From Streptomyces anulatus (GTDB lineage Bacteria > Actinomycetota > Actinomycetes > Streptomycetales > Streptomycetaceae): a stretch of 62,506 nucleotides of DNA. Positions 7,398 through 15,638 of the stretch are shown here, piece by piece. The translations under genes were made by a program, and so were the position numbers. Below the pieces are notes generated by a model. That model saw only the letters and a list, made by a program, of their open reading frames with translations, had not been told where the DNA came from and ran no database searches. The stretch lies in the NCBI RefSeq assembly GCF_000721175.1, contig NZ_JOEZ01000043.1, positions 1 through 62,506 of the forward strand, written 5' to 3'. How positions within the stretch are numbered: the first letter of the stretch is position 1; each line of letters opens with the position of its first letter.

Positions 7398-8435
7398 ATG
7401 ACGATGACGGAGGAGCAGAGGGTGGGGAAGCAGCGAGCAGGGTGGAGGCCAGACCGGCTCCGGGAGCAGCGTGAGGCCCACGGCCTGACCCTGGAGAAGG
7501 CTGGCGAGCGTCTTCGGGCGGTTGCCGAGCAAGCGAAGCTCAAGGGCATCCCCGCCGCAAATCCTCAGACCCTGTGGCAGCACGAGCAGGGCGAGGTCTT
7601 CCCCGGCCCCCACTACCGGCGGGCCTACTGCCTCCTCTACCGGGCCACTGAACCTGACTTGGGATTCCGTACGGCCCTGCCCGGTGAGGAGTCCTCCTTC
7701 AAGCTCACGCCGCTGGACGACCGCCTTAACGGATCACACGTCCTGGCTGTTGAGCGCGCTATCCACCGCATCGCGCCGGGCTCGGACGAGGCTGACCACT
7801 TCGACCTGCAGCAGCGGATCATCGATGCGTGGAAGCGTCGGCACACGGGCGGAGACCCTCACCGTCCGGTGCTCATCCTGGTCGGCGGCTTCGCCGGCAG
7901 TGGAAAGACCGAGCTCGCCCGCTTTTTCGTCCAGCTCACCGGCTGGCCGCTGCTCGACAAGGACCCGCTCACCCGCCCGCTCGTTGAGCGCCTCCTCGTC
8001 GCCCTGGGCGGCGACGCGAACGACAGGCACACCGACCTCTACCGCGAGCAAGTCCGGCCGGTGGAGTACGACTGCCTGATGCAGTCGGCCATGGCCAACA
8101 TCAGGTGCGGCATCTCCACCGTGCTCACCGCGCCGTTCATTGCGGAGATGACCGACCCGGCCTGGATGCAGCGCCTGACCAACCGGGCCGGCTCCATGGG
8201 CGTCGACGTCTTCCCCGTGTGGGTGCGTTGCGACGAAGAATCGATGCGCGAATACATCGGATTCCGGTCCGCGGCCCGCGATGCGTGGAAGCTGGCGCGC
8301 TGGGACGAGTACATAGCGACCATCGACCTAGACCTGCGCCCTGCGGTGCCGCACCTGGTGGTGGACAACCGGCTGGGCACAGCGGTGACGCTCGCAGACC
8401 AGGCCCGGCAGGCGATGGGAGCGATGTACACGTGA
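7398..8435 (+). CDS. HTH-like/P-loop kinase fusion
   Basis: 345 residues. Residues about 15-75 resemble an XRE-type HTH (LREQREAHGLTLEKAGERL, then NPQTLWQHEQGEVFPGPHYRRAY). A Walker A motif GGFAGSGKTE lies near residue 157 and a probable D-containing strand follows the P-loop, as in AAA_33/zeta-toxin-like small-molecule kinases. The stop overlaps the GTG of the next gene (GTGA), so the two kinase-like proteins are coupled. Substrate unknown; a nucleotide, sugar or antibiotic kinase would all fit. Start ATG 7398, with a second ATG at 7404. Confidence 0.7.
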   Translation: MTMTEEQRVGKQRAGWRPDRLREQREAHGLTLEKAGERLRAVAEQAKLKGIPAANPQTLWQHEQGEVFPGPHYRRAYCLLYRATEPDLGFRTALPGEESSFKLTPLDDRLNGSHVLAVERAIHRIAPGSDEADHFDLQQRIIDAWKRRHTGGDPHRPVLILVGGFAGSGKTELARFFVQLTGWPLLDKDPLTRPLVERLLVALGGDANDRHTDLYREQVRPVEYDCLMQSAMANIRCGISTVLTAPFIAEMTDPAWMQRLTNRAGSMGVDVFPVWVRCDEESMREYIGFRSAARDAWKLARWDEYIATIDLDLRPAVPHLVVDNRLGTAVTLADQARQAMGAMYT

Positions 8436-9001
8436 CCCCGAAACTGGGCGTGATCCTGTACGGCCCGCCGGCATCAGGCAAGGACACTGTCACCACCGCG
8501 CTCACCGAGCTGGACCCGAAGTACGCGCAGTTCGCGCGGCTCAAGGTGGGGACGGGTAAGGCCACCGGCTACCGAATGGGCACACCCGAGCAGCTGCACG
8601 AGCTGGAGTCCGTAGGCGACGTCGTCTACGCGAACTCCCGGTATGGCAACACGTACGCGATCGACCGGCCTGGCGTCGACGCGGCGTTCGCGGCCGGGGT
8701 GCCGGTGATGCACCTCGGGCAGATCGACGGCATTCGCGCGCTGGTCGACGGCTACCCGGCCGACTGGTCGGTGGTGCTGCTGTGGTGCCCGCGCGAGGTG
8801 ACCGCGCAGCGGTCGGCGGGGCGCGGCGACAGCGACACCGCAGCACGCCTGGCGGCGTGGGACGCGACCCGTGCAGACCTGGACGCGCACCCCGGTGCGA
8901 CCTGGGACCTGACCGTGGACACCACGGCGGCGGCCCCGCAGGACGCGGCTCGACTCATCGACCAGCTGCTGGCGCAGCGGGCGGGGGCGGCGTCGGTATG
9001 A
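8432..9001 (+). CDS. Guanylate-kinase-like P-loop protein
   Basis: 189 residues with YGPPASGKDT at the N-terminus (Walker A) and an architecture resembling nucleoside monophosphate kinases: a guanine-binding-like SRYGNTYAID segment near residue 70 and a WCPREVTAQR lid region near 117. GTG start overlaps the preceding stop. It is shorter and more divergent than housekeeping Gmk, so phosphoryl acceptor and true activity are open. Convergent with the dehydrogenase gene, seven bases away. Confidence 0.65.
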   Translation: MTPKLGVILYGPPASGKDTVTTALTELDPKYAQFARLKVGTGKATGYRMGTPEQLHELESVGDVVYANSRYGNTYAIDRPGVDAAFAAGVPVMHLGQIDGIRALVDGYPADWSVVLLWCPREVTAQRSAGRGDSDTAARLAAWDATRADLDAHPGATWDLTVDTTAAAPQDAARLIDQLLAQRAGAASV

Positions 9002-9008
9002 CCGTGGG

Positions 9009-9848
9009 CTACGGGTGGGCGAGTCGGTCTAGGGCGTCGGTGAGCGTGAGCGCGCTGTCGTCCTTGACCTCATGCCACCGTGCCAGCGTGGACGCGGCCG
9101 CGCGCAGCATCTCCGGGGGAAGGCCGGCGGCCGCGAGGGCGTCGGCGGCTTCCTCGAGCTCCGGCCCCCAGCGCCAGGCGCGGGCTGCGGTCTTGGCGAC
9201 GTACTGCGGCTCGGACAGGTACGAGTCGGTGCGCCGTGAGGCGACCTCGATGAGCTCCTGGTCGACGCCGTGCTCGCGCGCCATCCCGACCGCAAGCGCC
9301 ACCAGCACCCGCGAGGTCTTCTGGAAGCTGGCGTACGACAGCTTCAGCGCGGACGCCTTCCCCACCTCCGTGCCCAGCACCGAAGTCTGGACGGCGGTGT
9401 CCGTGAACAGCGCCTCGATGCGGGCGGTCGCGTCAGCGGGCCCGGACAGATACAGGGTCGGCGCCTTGCCTCCGACCGGCGGGGAACCGACTACGCCGCC
9501 GTCCACGACGGTCGCGGTCGGTGCGAGCAGGGCGGCGATTCGCTGCACGCGCGTGGGATTGATGGCGTTCGCCTCCACGTACACCCCGGCGAAGCGGTGC
9601 TCGGCGACGTCGCGGGCCAGGTCCTCGGCAAAGGCCGGCGGGCAGAGGCTGATGACAATGTCGCTGCGGTCAAGCAGTTCGGCCAACGCGACCACCGGTG
9701 TCAGGCCGAACTCGGCGGCGCGCGCCGCCGACGCGGTGCTGCGCCCCGTCTCGCACCAGAGGACTGCGGTCGCGTTGGTCGCGGCGCAGGCGGCGACGGC
9801 GGCGCCCATGCTGCCGGGGTGGAGGATACCGACAGTCGGCTGGTCCAC
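9009..9848 (-). CDS. NAD(P)-binding 6PGDH/beta-hydroxyacid dehydrogenase-like protein
   Basis: 279 residues. The N-terminus VGILHPGSMGAAVA is the Rossmann GxxxxG fingerprint of the 3-hydroxyisobutyrate/6-phosphogluconate dehydrogenase family, followed by the DIVISLCPP strand and the EANAINP catalytic loop. The C-terminal half is helical, with the KLSYASFQK segment holding the family Lys. GTG start at 9848 lies four bases after the stop of the HAD gene, so they form a two-gene operon. Imine reductases share this fold and are an alternative. Substrate unknown. Confidence 0.75.
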   Translation of the reverse strand: MDQPTVGILHPGSMGAAVAACAATNATAVLWCETGRSTASAARAAEFGLTPVVALAELLDRSDIVISLCPPAFAEDLARDVAEHRFAGVYVEANAINPTRVQRIAALLAPTATVVDGGVVGSPPVGGKAPTLYLSGPADATARIEALFTDTAVQTSVLGTEVGKASALKLSYASFQKTSRVLVALAVGMAREHGVDQELIEVASRRTDSYLSEPQYVAKTAARAWRWGPELEEAADALAAAGLPPEMLRAAASTLARWHEVKDDSALTLTDALDRLAHP

Positions 9849-9852
9849 AGTG

Positions 9853-10503
9853 CTACTCCGAGTTCTCGTTGAGCAGGATGGTGATGGCGTCGGTGACGTC
9901 GTCGACGACGTGGTGCGCGGCGGGAAGTCCGTCAGGCCAGGGGCGTCCGCGCAGCCAGATGGTGCGCAGGCCAGCCTGGTGGCCACCGCCGATGTCTCCG
10001 GTCGGGTTGTCACCGACCATCCAGCCGCCATCCGCGAGGTTCGCGCCGCAACGGGCGGCTGCGAGTTGGAAGAGGCGCAGGTCCGGCTTGCGGACCTCCA
10101 GGTCGCCCGAGACCGCAAGGCCGTCGACCAGGACGTCGAGGCCGGTCGCGGCGAGTTTGGCGCGCTGGATGTCACCGGCCCCGTTGGTGATGATGCCGAT
10201 CGTCCAGGCAGCCGCGCGCAGGCGGACCAAGCCCTCGATGACCTCGGGGCGGCAAGTGACGGCGGACGACATGAGGTCGACGTACTCCTCCCACAGGTCC
10301 GCAGCCGACGCCTTCAGGGTGAAGGCATTCCGCAGCCGGGCGAAGTCGTTGACGGTCGCGCGGTCGGCCAGCTCGATGCGCAGCCACCGCTCGGCGTCTG
10401 GGGAGAGCGCGCGGGAGCGGCACAGGCAGGTCAACGCGTCGCTGAGCGCCGCCTGTCGGTCGGTCAGCGTGCCGTCCAGATCGAAAAGCGCGAGTCGGTG
10501 CAC
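9853..10503 (-). CDS. HAD-superfamily hydrolase
   Basis: 216 residues from the GTG at 10503. Motif I is LFDLDGTLTD near the N-terminus, motif II IITNGAGD around residue 107, a Lys in EVRKPD, and motif IV MVGDNPTGD. All four HAD motifs are present, so the enzyme should be an active Mg-dependent phosphatase. Upstream of and co-transcribed with the dehydrogenase-like gene; convergent to the two kinase-like genes, which suggests a small nucleotide or sugar-phosphate cassette. Confidence 0.8.
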   Translation of the reverse strand: MHRLALFDLDGTLTDRQAALSDALTCLCRSRALSPDAERWLRIELADRATVNDFARLRNAFTLKASAADLWEEYVDLMSSAVTCRPEVIEGLVRLRAAAWTIGIITNGAGDIQRAKLAATGLDVLVDGLAVSGDLEVRKPDLRLFQLAAARCGANLADGGWMVGDNPTGDIGGGHQAGLRTIWLRGRPWPDGLPAAHHVVDDVTDAITILLNENSE

Positions 10504-10907
10504 GGTCCCGGACCCTACCGGGCGTCGGGCGCATCGCCGTTCACGGCAGCAGCGCACCCCCACTCTAGATCAAATGGTGTATGTTTCGGAGATCCATCGA
10601 TCATGGGAGCCTGCGCTATGTCCGACCCGGACCGCCTGAAGCGGGTTGATGCCCTGCTGGACGGCCCACCACAGGGGCTTCGCGGTTCACCGGCCAAACG
10701 AAGGAAGAGAGGTGATCCCCACTCGCCTGATCGGTGTCCAACCTCATCTGCACATCCAGACCGGGCCCGAGGGCTCTGGTATGTCCGCGCATCTGAAAGC
10801 TGGTCAACGTCATAGTGCCCGATCTCCCGGTTTATGAAAAGCCGACCCATGTCCGTTTCGAGTTCGACGGCATACCGGTCAGTCACCCGGTATAGCGGTG
10901 GTGCCCT
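10504..10907. other. Gap with a doubtful 65-codon ORF
   Basis: A plus-strand ORF at 10618-10815 begins with ATG behind GGGAG and a plausible N-terminus (MSDPDRLKRVDALLDG), then loses protein character after about 30 codons. A later short frame (about 10814-10896) again looks protein-like. This may be a frameshifted remnant. Otherwise it is the promoter region of the HAD gene and of the replication-like gene. Confidence 0.35.
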
Positions 10908-12281
10908 GTGAGCGCGGGCGCGGCGTCAGCCGCCGTGCTGGACCACCCCCTGCGTGAGGACGTCGACAACTCGGTCGACGAGCTGCGGGGAGAGATTCCC
11001 GGGCAGCGGAATGAGGTGCTGCCGAAGGCGCCCGAGGCGGGCTCGCCGGAGGTGCGGCATGCCCGTGTGGTGGGCCGGGAGCAGGACATCGTCTGGACGC
11101 GGTCGCGGCGGGCTGAGCCGCGGGCGTGGCTGCGTGCGGTGGTGTGGCTGGTGGCTGCCGGGCTGCATGACGGTGCCGGTCCGACGACGCTCGTGGTCGC
11201 TCGGGATCTCGCGGCCCGGATGGACTACCGGCGCGGGATCGTCGTCTACGACCTGGCGGGCGCGGCCCGGCGGACTGATACGTCGGAGGCGACGGTGAAG
11301 CGGCACGTGAAGGTGCTGCGCGAGCTGGGCGCGCTGGTGTGGCTGGTCCACGGCAGCAAGCGCAACCTGGCGTCACCGGGGGAGCCGTACATGGCGACGG
11401 CAACGATCTACGGTGCGGTCATTCCGGCCGTGTTCGACGAGGCGATGGGTCACCGGCTGACCGGGACGGGCTACGAGGGCCGGGTGTGCGGGGTGACCGA
11501 GGCCGGGCGGGAGCGTGCGGTCGCGCAGGCGACGGTGCGCAGCGAGGCCCGGCACCAGGGCCGGCGGCGTACGGACCGGCAGCGGCCCTCCGGTCGGCGT
11601 GGTGCCCGGGTCCGCACGGCCCGCCCTGTGGATAACCCGGCTGTGGATAACCGCAGCTCGCAGCCGCGTGAGCCCCATTCTCCTGGTCGTTACCACCGAG
11701 CACCTGCAGTTCAGGTTGATGGTGGTTGTAAAGACACCTCGCGCGAGCGCGCGACCTGCCGAACCTCTCCCCGCCCCTTCTTCAAGATCAGCTACAACCC
11801 GGACGGGAGCCGCCGTACAGCGGGCCAGACGCAGCGGGCGATCGGCATCATCCAGCAGGTCAGGCCCCGGGTCACCTGGACCCAGCGGGCCAGCCAGCGG
11901 GAGCTGGAAGTCGCGCTTCGGCCGTTCACGGACGCCGGGTGGGACTGGCCGACGATCACAGCGGAGCTCCACTCCTGGCACCTGACCTGGCGCCCGGCCC
12001 GGCCCGCCGCCTACATCTGCTCCCGCCTGGCCCAGCAGGCCACCGCTGAGCACCAGACGGCAGCAGCAGAGATGGCCGAGGGCTGGGACGAGCAGGCAGC
12101 CTCCGGCCCGCTCGCCGCCCCCAGCCCCGACCTGGTGCGCAACGTGATGCACGGCCTCGCCGAAGGCCTCGCCAAGCACTCCGCCCGCCAGGCCGAACTC
12201 GGCCTGGACGACCTCACCGACCACAGCGCGGCCGCCACCATGGCCGCCTTCCTCAACAGCGGGACGGGAGCCCCGGCATGA
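10908..12281 (+). CDS. Putative replication-initiation protein with HTH
   Basis: 457 residues from a GTG. Residues about 60-150 form a winged-helix-like region (LAGAARRTDTSEATVKRHVKVLRELG). A disordered basic linker (about 190-290) includes the two DnaA-box codons VDNPAVDN. The C-terminal part (about 295-420) is helical with conserved Trp (WTQRASQRELEVALRPF, GWDWPTITAELHSWHLTW). I recognise this only as a type common on Streptomyces plasmids beside replication genes. The stop overlaps the ATG of the DciA-like gene (ATGA), and the internal DnaA boxes support a replication role. The alternative is a plasmid transcriptional regulator. Confidence 0.6.
   Translation: MSAGAASAAVLDHPLREDVDNSVDELRGEIPGQRNEVLPKAPEAGSPEVRHARVVGREQDIVWTRSRRAEPRAWLRAVVWLVAAGLHDGAGPTTLVVARDLAARMDYRRGIVVYDLAGAARRTDTSEATVKRHVKVLRELGALVWLVHGSKRNLASPGEPYMATATIYGAVIPAVFDEAMGHRLTGTGYEGRVCGVTEAGRERAVAQATVRSEARHQGRRRTDRQRPSGRRGARVRTARPVDNPAVDNRSSQPREPHSPGRYHRAPAVQVDGGCKDTSRERATCRTSPRPFFKISYNPDGSRRTAGQTQRAIGIIQQVRPRVTWTQRASQRELEVALRPFTDAGWDWPTITAELHSWHLTWRPARPAAYICSRLAQQATAEHQTAAAEMAEGWDEQAASGPLAAPSPDLVRNVMHGLAEGLAKHSARQAELGLDDLTDHSAAATMAAFLNSGTGAPA
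11627..11650 (+). promoter_or_regulatory. Two perfect DnaA boxes inside the rep-like gene
   Basis: TGTGGATAA at 11627-11635 and 11642-11650, the reverse complement of the consensus TTATCCACA, spaced 15 bp in the same orientation. They sit in the linker-coding part of the rep-like gene, followed by a locally less GC-rich stretch. This is a candidate origin. Confidence 0.6.
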
Positions 12282-13123
12282 ACGAAACCACCACCGCGAG
12301 CGGCGCCGACCTGGCCCGCATCGCCCTCCAGACCGCCCGCGCCGCCGCGAAGATCACACCCCAGCCCAAGCGCACCCGGACCACGACCACCCGCACCCAG
12401 CGCAGCGGCGGCCGCGAACCGCTGCCCTTCGCCGACGCCCTGTCCCGGATGATCGCTGAGCGCGGCTGGGCCTCTCCGGCGGCCGCGGCCGCGACGGCGG
12501 ACAGCGTCATCGACCAGTGGCCGGCCATCGCCCCCGAGCTCACCGGGAAGGTCAACGCCGTCCACTTCGACACCACCACCCGCACCCTGCACCTGCGCCC
12601 CGCCACCCCCGCCTACCGCACCCAGCTAACCCTCCACCAGAAGCAGATCACCGCCAAGGTCAACGCCTCGGTCGGCCCGGACACCGTCCGGCACCTGGAG
12701 ATCCTGCGCCCCGCCGCACTCACCCCGCCCAGCGATGCCCGGACACCTGCGTCCGCTGCCACTCCGCAACCTGTTGCCGTATCCGGCGAGCTGCCTGCCC
12801 GGCAAGAGACGCCGGACGGCTACCGCGAGGCCATCGCCGCCCACCGCGCCACCTGGGCCACCACCCGGCAGCACTCCAACCCACAGATCCAGAAGGCGGC
12901 CGAACGGCAGCTCCGGGAACGGCTCCGGGAACCGGAGGAGCACTTCGCCGACGGCCGCCAGGCCCTCGAGGAGCTCCGCGCGAAAGCTGCCGCCCAGCAG
13001 CAGGTGCGCCCCAGCGACACGTCCCGGGCACGGGCCCTGCAACGTCTGGCCGCCGAACGGGCCGGGCTGGCCACCATCACCCCGGCGGCGGACGCGCCGC
13101 AGCGGCTGGACCGTACGGCGTGA
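12278..13123 (+). CDS. DciA-like (DUF721) protein
   Basis: 281 residues. Residues 9-125 match the actinobacterial DUF721/DciA pattern: an A-R-xx-A-R N-terminus, a basic linker, REPLPFADALSRMIAERGW, an SVIDQWPAIAPEL strand and the VNAVHFD-LHLRPATPAYRTQL core. DciA loads or assists the replicative helicase DnaB in bacteria lacking DnaC. The C-terminal third (about 205-281) is a charged helical tail whose coding sequence recurs twice more in this window (14159-14381 and 45967-46142). Coupled to the rep-like gene by an ATGA overlap. Confidence 0.75.
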   Translation: MNETTTASGADLARIALQTARAAAKITPQPKRTRTTTTRTQRSGGREPLPFADALSRMIAERGWASPAAAAATADSVIDQWPAIAPELTGKVNAVHFDTTTRTLHLRPATPAYRTQLTLHQKQITAKVNASVGPDTVRHLEILRPAALTPPSDARTPASAATPQPVAVSGELPARQETPDGYREAIAAHRATWATTRQHSNPQIQKAAERQLRERLREPEEHFADGRQALEELRAKAAAQQQVRPSDTSRARALQRLAAERAGLATITPAADAPQRLDRTA

Positions 13124-13229
13124 ACGAAGACCACAGAGGCGAGAAGATCTCTGAGGCAGAGAGCTGAATTCCCAAGACGGGCCAGCGTCGTTGTACTGAA
13201 CGAAGGCGCCAGAGAGAAGAGGACGGGCA

Positions 13230-14153
13230 GTGCCGAAGAAGCGTAAGAAGAACCGCAAGACGTCCCGAGGCTCGGCCGCCACCGTGATGTCACGTGCCTT
13301 GCTGCCCGCCCAGCTTGCGGACGTCCCGGATTGCGATGCCGAGTGCTGCGACGACGAGAACTTCCCCGTGGACGAAGACTTTCCCACGTCCGCCTTCCGG
13401 GAACAGTTCGCAAGCCCAGCCGACGCTGCTGCGGCGGTACGGGAAGACAAACGGTGGGAATGGGTCGGATGCATCGACGGCTCACGCATGCGCCACCGCA
13501 TCCTGGCGTCTGACGACGGCACTGCGGCAGTCGAGCAGGCCGTCTTCCTGGGCACCACCCAGGAAGGCGCGATCCTGTGCGCCTGGCACGAAACCCCCGA
13601 CGGCGAGCGTCCAGCGCTCAAGAAGAACATCCTCAGTGCCCTGGACCGGTTGCAAGGAGCGCTCCGGCCGCACCTGGAAGCAGAGATCAGGGAAGGCCGC
13701 GACGACGACGACTACACCGCCCTCGTCCCAGAAGCGTTCTGCGACGCCCCGGAACCGTACGGAGCGGGCATCCCGCTCTTCGGCTGGCGCATCCTGCACC
13801 CCGTGACCCCCGAGACCACCTGGGAAGACACCCTCGACATCGCCCTGTGGAACAGCTCAATTGCCATCGGAGACTGGTCAGGCCACTACGACCACGTCGA
13901 CGAGATCAGCCTGGACGGCTTCACCCGACTGCTGCGCCACCATGGAATCCCCGCCGTCCTGTGCGCCGAGTGCGAGAACCCCATCACCTCCCGCCACCCA
14001 CGCTGGCCCGGGATCTGGGCCACACCCACGGACGAGGGCGGCGGCGCTAGCTGTGAAGGCAAGGGCACGGGACCGTTCCCTCCTGCGCCTCGTCTCGGCT
14101 GGTACACCGACAGCGAATTCGGCACACCCCACCAGCCGCAGTCGGCCAGTTGA
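13230..14153 (+). CDS. 307-aa hypothetical protein
   Basis: GTG start behind an AGAGGA ribosome site. Basic N-terminus (KKRKKNRK), an acidic Cys-containing segment (DCDAECCDDENF, residues about 35-46), then a globular region with several Trp and conserved-looking strands (GIPLFGWRILHP, WNSSIAIGDWSGHYDHVDE), ending with a CAECENP motif. No family identified. It overlaps a duplicated DciA-tail fragment at its 3' end, so it was probably carried with that duplication. Confidence 0.55.
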   Translation: MPKKRKKNRKTSRGSAATVMSRALLPAQLADVPDCDAECCDDENFPVDEDFPTSAFREQFASPADAAAAVREDKRWEWVGCIDGSRMRHRILASDDGTAAVEQAVFLGTTQEGAILCAWHETPDGERPALKKNILSALDRLQGALRPHLEAEIREGRDDDDYTALVPEAFCDAPEPYGAGIPLFGWRILHPVTPETTWEDTLDIALWNSSIAIGDWSGHYDHVDEISLDGFTRLLRHHGIPAVLCAECENPITSRHPRWPGIWATPTDEGGGASCEGKGTGPFPPAPRLGWYTDSEFGTPHQPQSAS

Positions 14154-14381
14154 CCACCGAGGTACAGGCGACCGCCGAACGGCACCTCCATGACCAGCTC
14201 CGGAAGCCAAAGAAGAACTTCGCCGACGGCCGCCAGGCTCTCGAGGAACTCCGCGCCAAAGCGGCCGCCCAACAGCAGGCGCGCCCCAGCGACGCATCCC
14301 GGACACGGGCCCTGCAACGCCTCGCCGCCGAACGCGCTGGACTGGCCACCATCGCCCCGACGTCTGGACCGTACGGCGTGA
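14150..14381 (+). pseudogene. Second copy of the DciA C-terminal tail, frameshifted
   Basis: From 14159 the sequence repeats the 3' end of the DciA-like gene with strong similarity (FADGRQALEELRAKAAAQQ and ALQRLAAERAGLATI are shared). A small deletion near the end puts the shared RLDRTA-stop in another frame. There is no N-terminal DUF721 domain. Partial duplication, not a functional gene. Confidence 0.75.
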
Positions 14382-14832
14382 GGTTAGGTGCCGACGCGTC
14401 CATGGCGTCGGGTGGCTCCAGGTCGAACAGGAGCTTCGGCGGCCGGAAGCGCGGTGTTCTGGGAGGGCGAGGCCCGATGCGCTGCGCGGCTGCCGCCGGG
14501 CGGGCCGCCTCACGAGTCCTGCGGGCGGTCGGGTCTGGTTGTCTGCGTGCCATGCCTGCGCAACGGCTGGTCTTCGGCCGGGTTTCGGGTCGCGCTGTCC
14601 TCGCCGTGCCGGACCTGGGGCCGCCGGGGGGTGTGCCGGTGTCGACGACGCTGGGCCCGGCTACTAGATTCCCGAATGGAGGTTCGAATGCTGATGTTAC
14701 AAAAGGTGACCGGAAGCTTACGAATATCGAGGCGCGCAGCCCGAATCCCCGGGCGAGCGGGCATCGTTGGGCACCACAGCGCGTCGTTGGTATTGCGACG
14801 GCGCGGGAGTCGTGCACGGCAGGAGGAAACCG
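14382..14832. other. Gap without a confident gene
   Basis: About 450 bp between the DciA-tail copy and the DUF5131 gene. Plus-strand frames are open but low in complexity. A stretch near 14660-14730 is AT-richer than the surroundings and may hold the promoter of the DUF5131 gene. Confidence 0.4.
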
Positions 14833-15579
14833 GTGAGTGACCGCAGCGCCATCGAGTGGACCGAGGCGACCTGGAACCCCACGACCGGGTGCGACAGGGT
14901 ATCGGTCGGCTGCGACAACTGCTATGCCCTGGCGCTGGCGAAACGGCTCAAGGCGATGGGCGCGGCGAAGTATCAGAACGACGGGGACCCGCGGACATCC
15001 GGACCCGGGTTCGATGTGACGCTTCACCCGGACGCGTTGGACGTCCCGTACGGGTGGAAGGCGCCGCGGGTAGTGTTCGTCAACTCGATGTCGGACCTGT
15101 TCCACGCCCGCGTCCCGCTGGCTTTCGTGCGCCAGGTATTCCAGGTCATGGCCGATACTCCGCAGCACACCTACCAGGTACTGACGAAGCGGGCGCGGCG
15201 GCTGCGCCAGATCGCGCCGAAGCTGGACTGGCCGGCGAACCTCTGGATGGGCGTCTCCGTCGAGTCCGAGGCCGAGCTGCCGCGTATCGACGACCTGCGC
15301 CAGGTGCCCGCCGCCGTGCGGTTCCTGTCCTGCGAGCCGCTGCTGGGCCCGCTGCCCGGCCTCGACCTGGACGGGATCCACTGGGTCATCGCCGGCGGCG
15401 AGTCCGGGCCCAGCCACCGGATGCTGGACGAGGCATGGGTGACGCAGATCCGCGACACCTGTCAGAAGGCGGATGTGGCCTTCTTCTTCAAGCAGTGGGG
15501 CGGGCGCACCCCGAAGGCCGGCGGCCGCCTCCTGGAGGGCCGGACCTGGGACCAGATGCCGCTGCTCGTCCCGGCCTGA
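14833..15579 (+). CDS. DUF5131 / phage Gp37-Gp68-like three-Cys protein
   Basis: 248 residues, GTG behind AGGAGGAAAC. The N-terminus carries IEWTEATWNPTTGCDRVS with Cys at 20, 27 and 30 (CX6CX2C followed by YA), the hallmark of this family, which resembles radical-SAM-like proteins such as spore photoproduct lyase. Later motifs FVNSMSDLFH, VLTKRA, FLSCEPLLGP and VIAGGESG are all typical and intact. The reaction is unknown. The family is often found beside TcmP, as here, where the partner lies convergently just downstream. Confidence 0.85.
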   Translation: MSDRSAIEWTEATWNPTTGCDRVSVGCDNCYALALAKRLKAMGAAKYQNDGDPRTSGPGFDVTLHPDALDVPYGWKAPRVVFVNSMSDLFHARVPLAFVRQVFQVMADTPQHTYQVLTKRARRLRQIAPKLDWPANLWMGVSVESEAELPRIDDLRQVPAAVRFLSCEPLLGPLPGLDLDGIHWVIAGGESGPSHRMLDEAWVTQIRDTCQKADVAFFFKQWGGRTPKAGGRLLEGRTWDQMPLLVPA

Positions 15580-15593
15580 CCCCGTACGTGCAA

Positions 15594-15634
15594 CGTGTGG
15601 CCGGGCCCCGGGAGAGCAGGGGCCTGGCCACACG
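15594..15634. terminator. Bidirectional hairpin between convergent genes
   Basis: Arms 15594-15609 and 15619-15634 pair with a single mismatch around a nine-base loop, exactly between the convergent DUF5131 and TcmP stops. Confidence 0.75.
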
Positions 15635-15638
15635 TGCG

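Noticed and set aside
14382..14832. A Cys-rich plus-strand ORF (14388-14840)
   Set aside because: Runs into the start of the DUF5131 gene, changes composition repeatedly and has no ribosome site.
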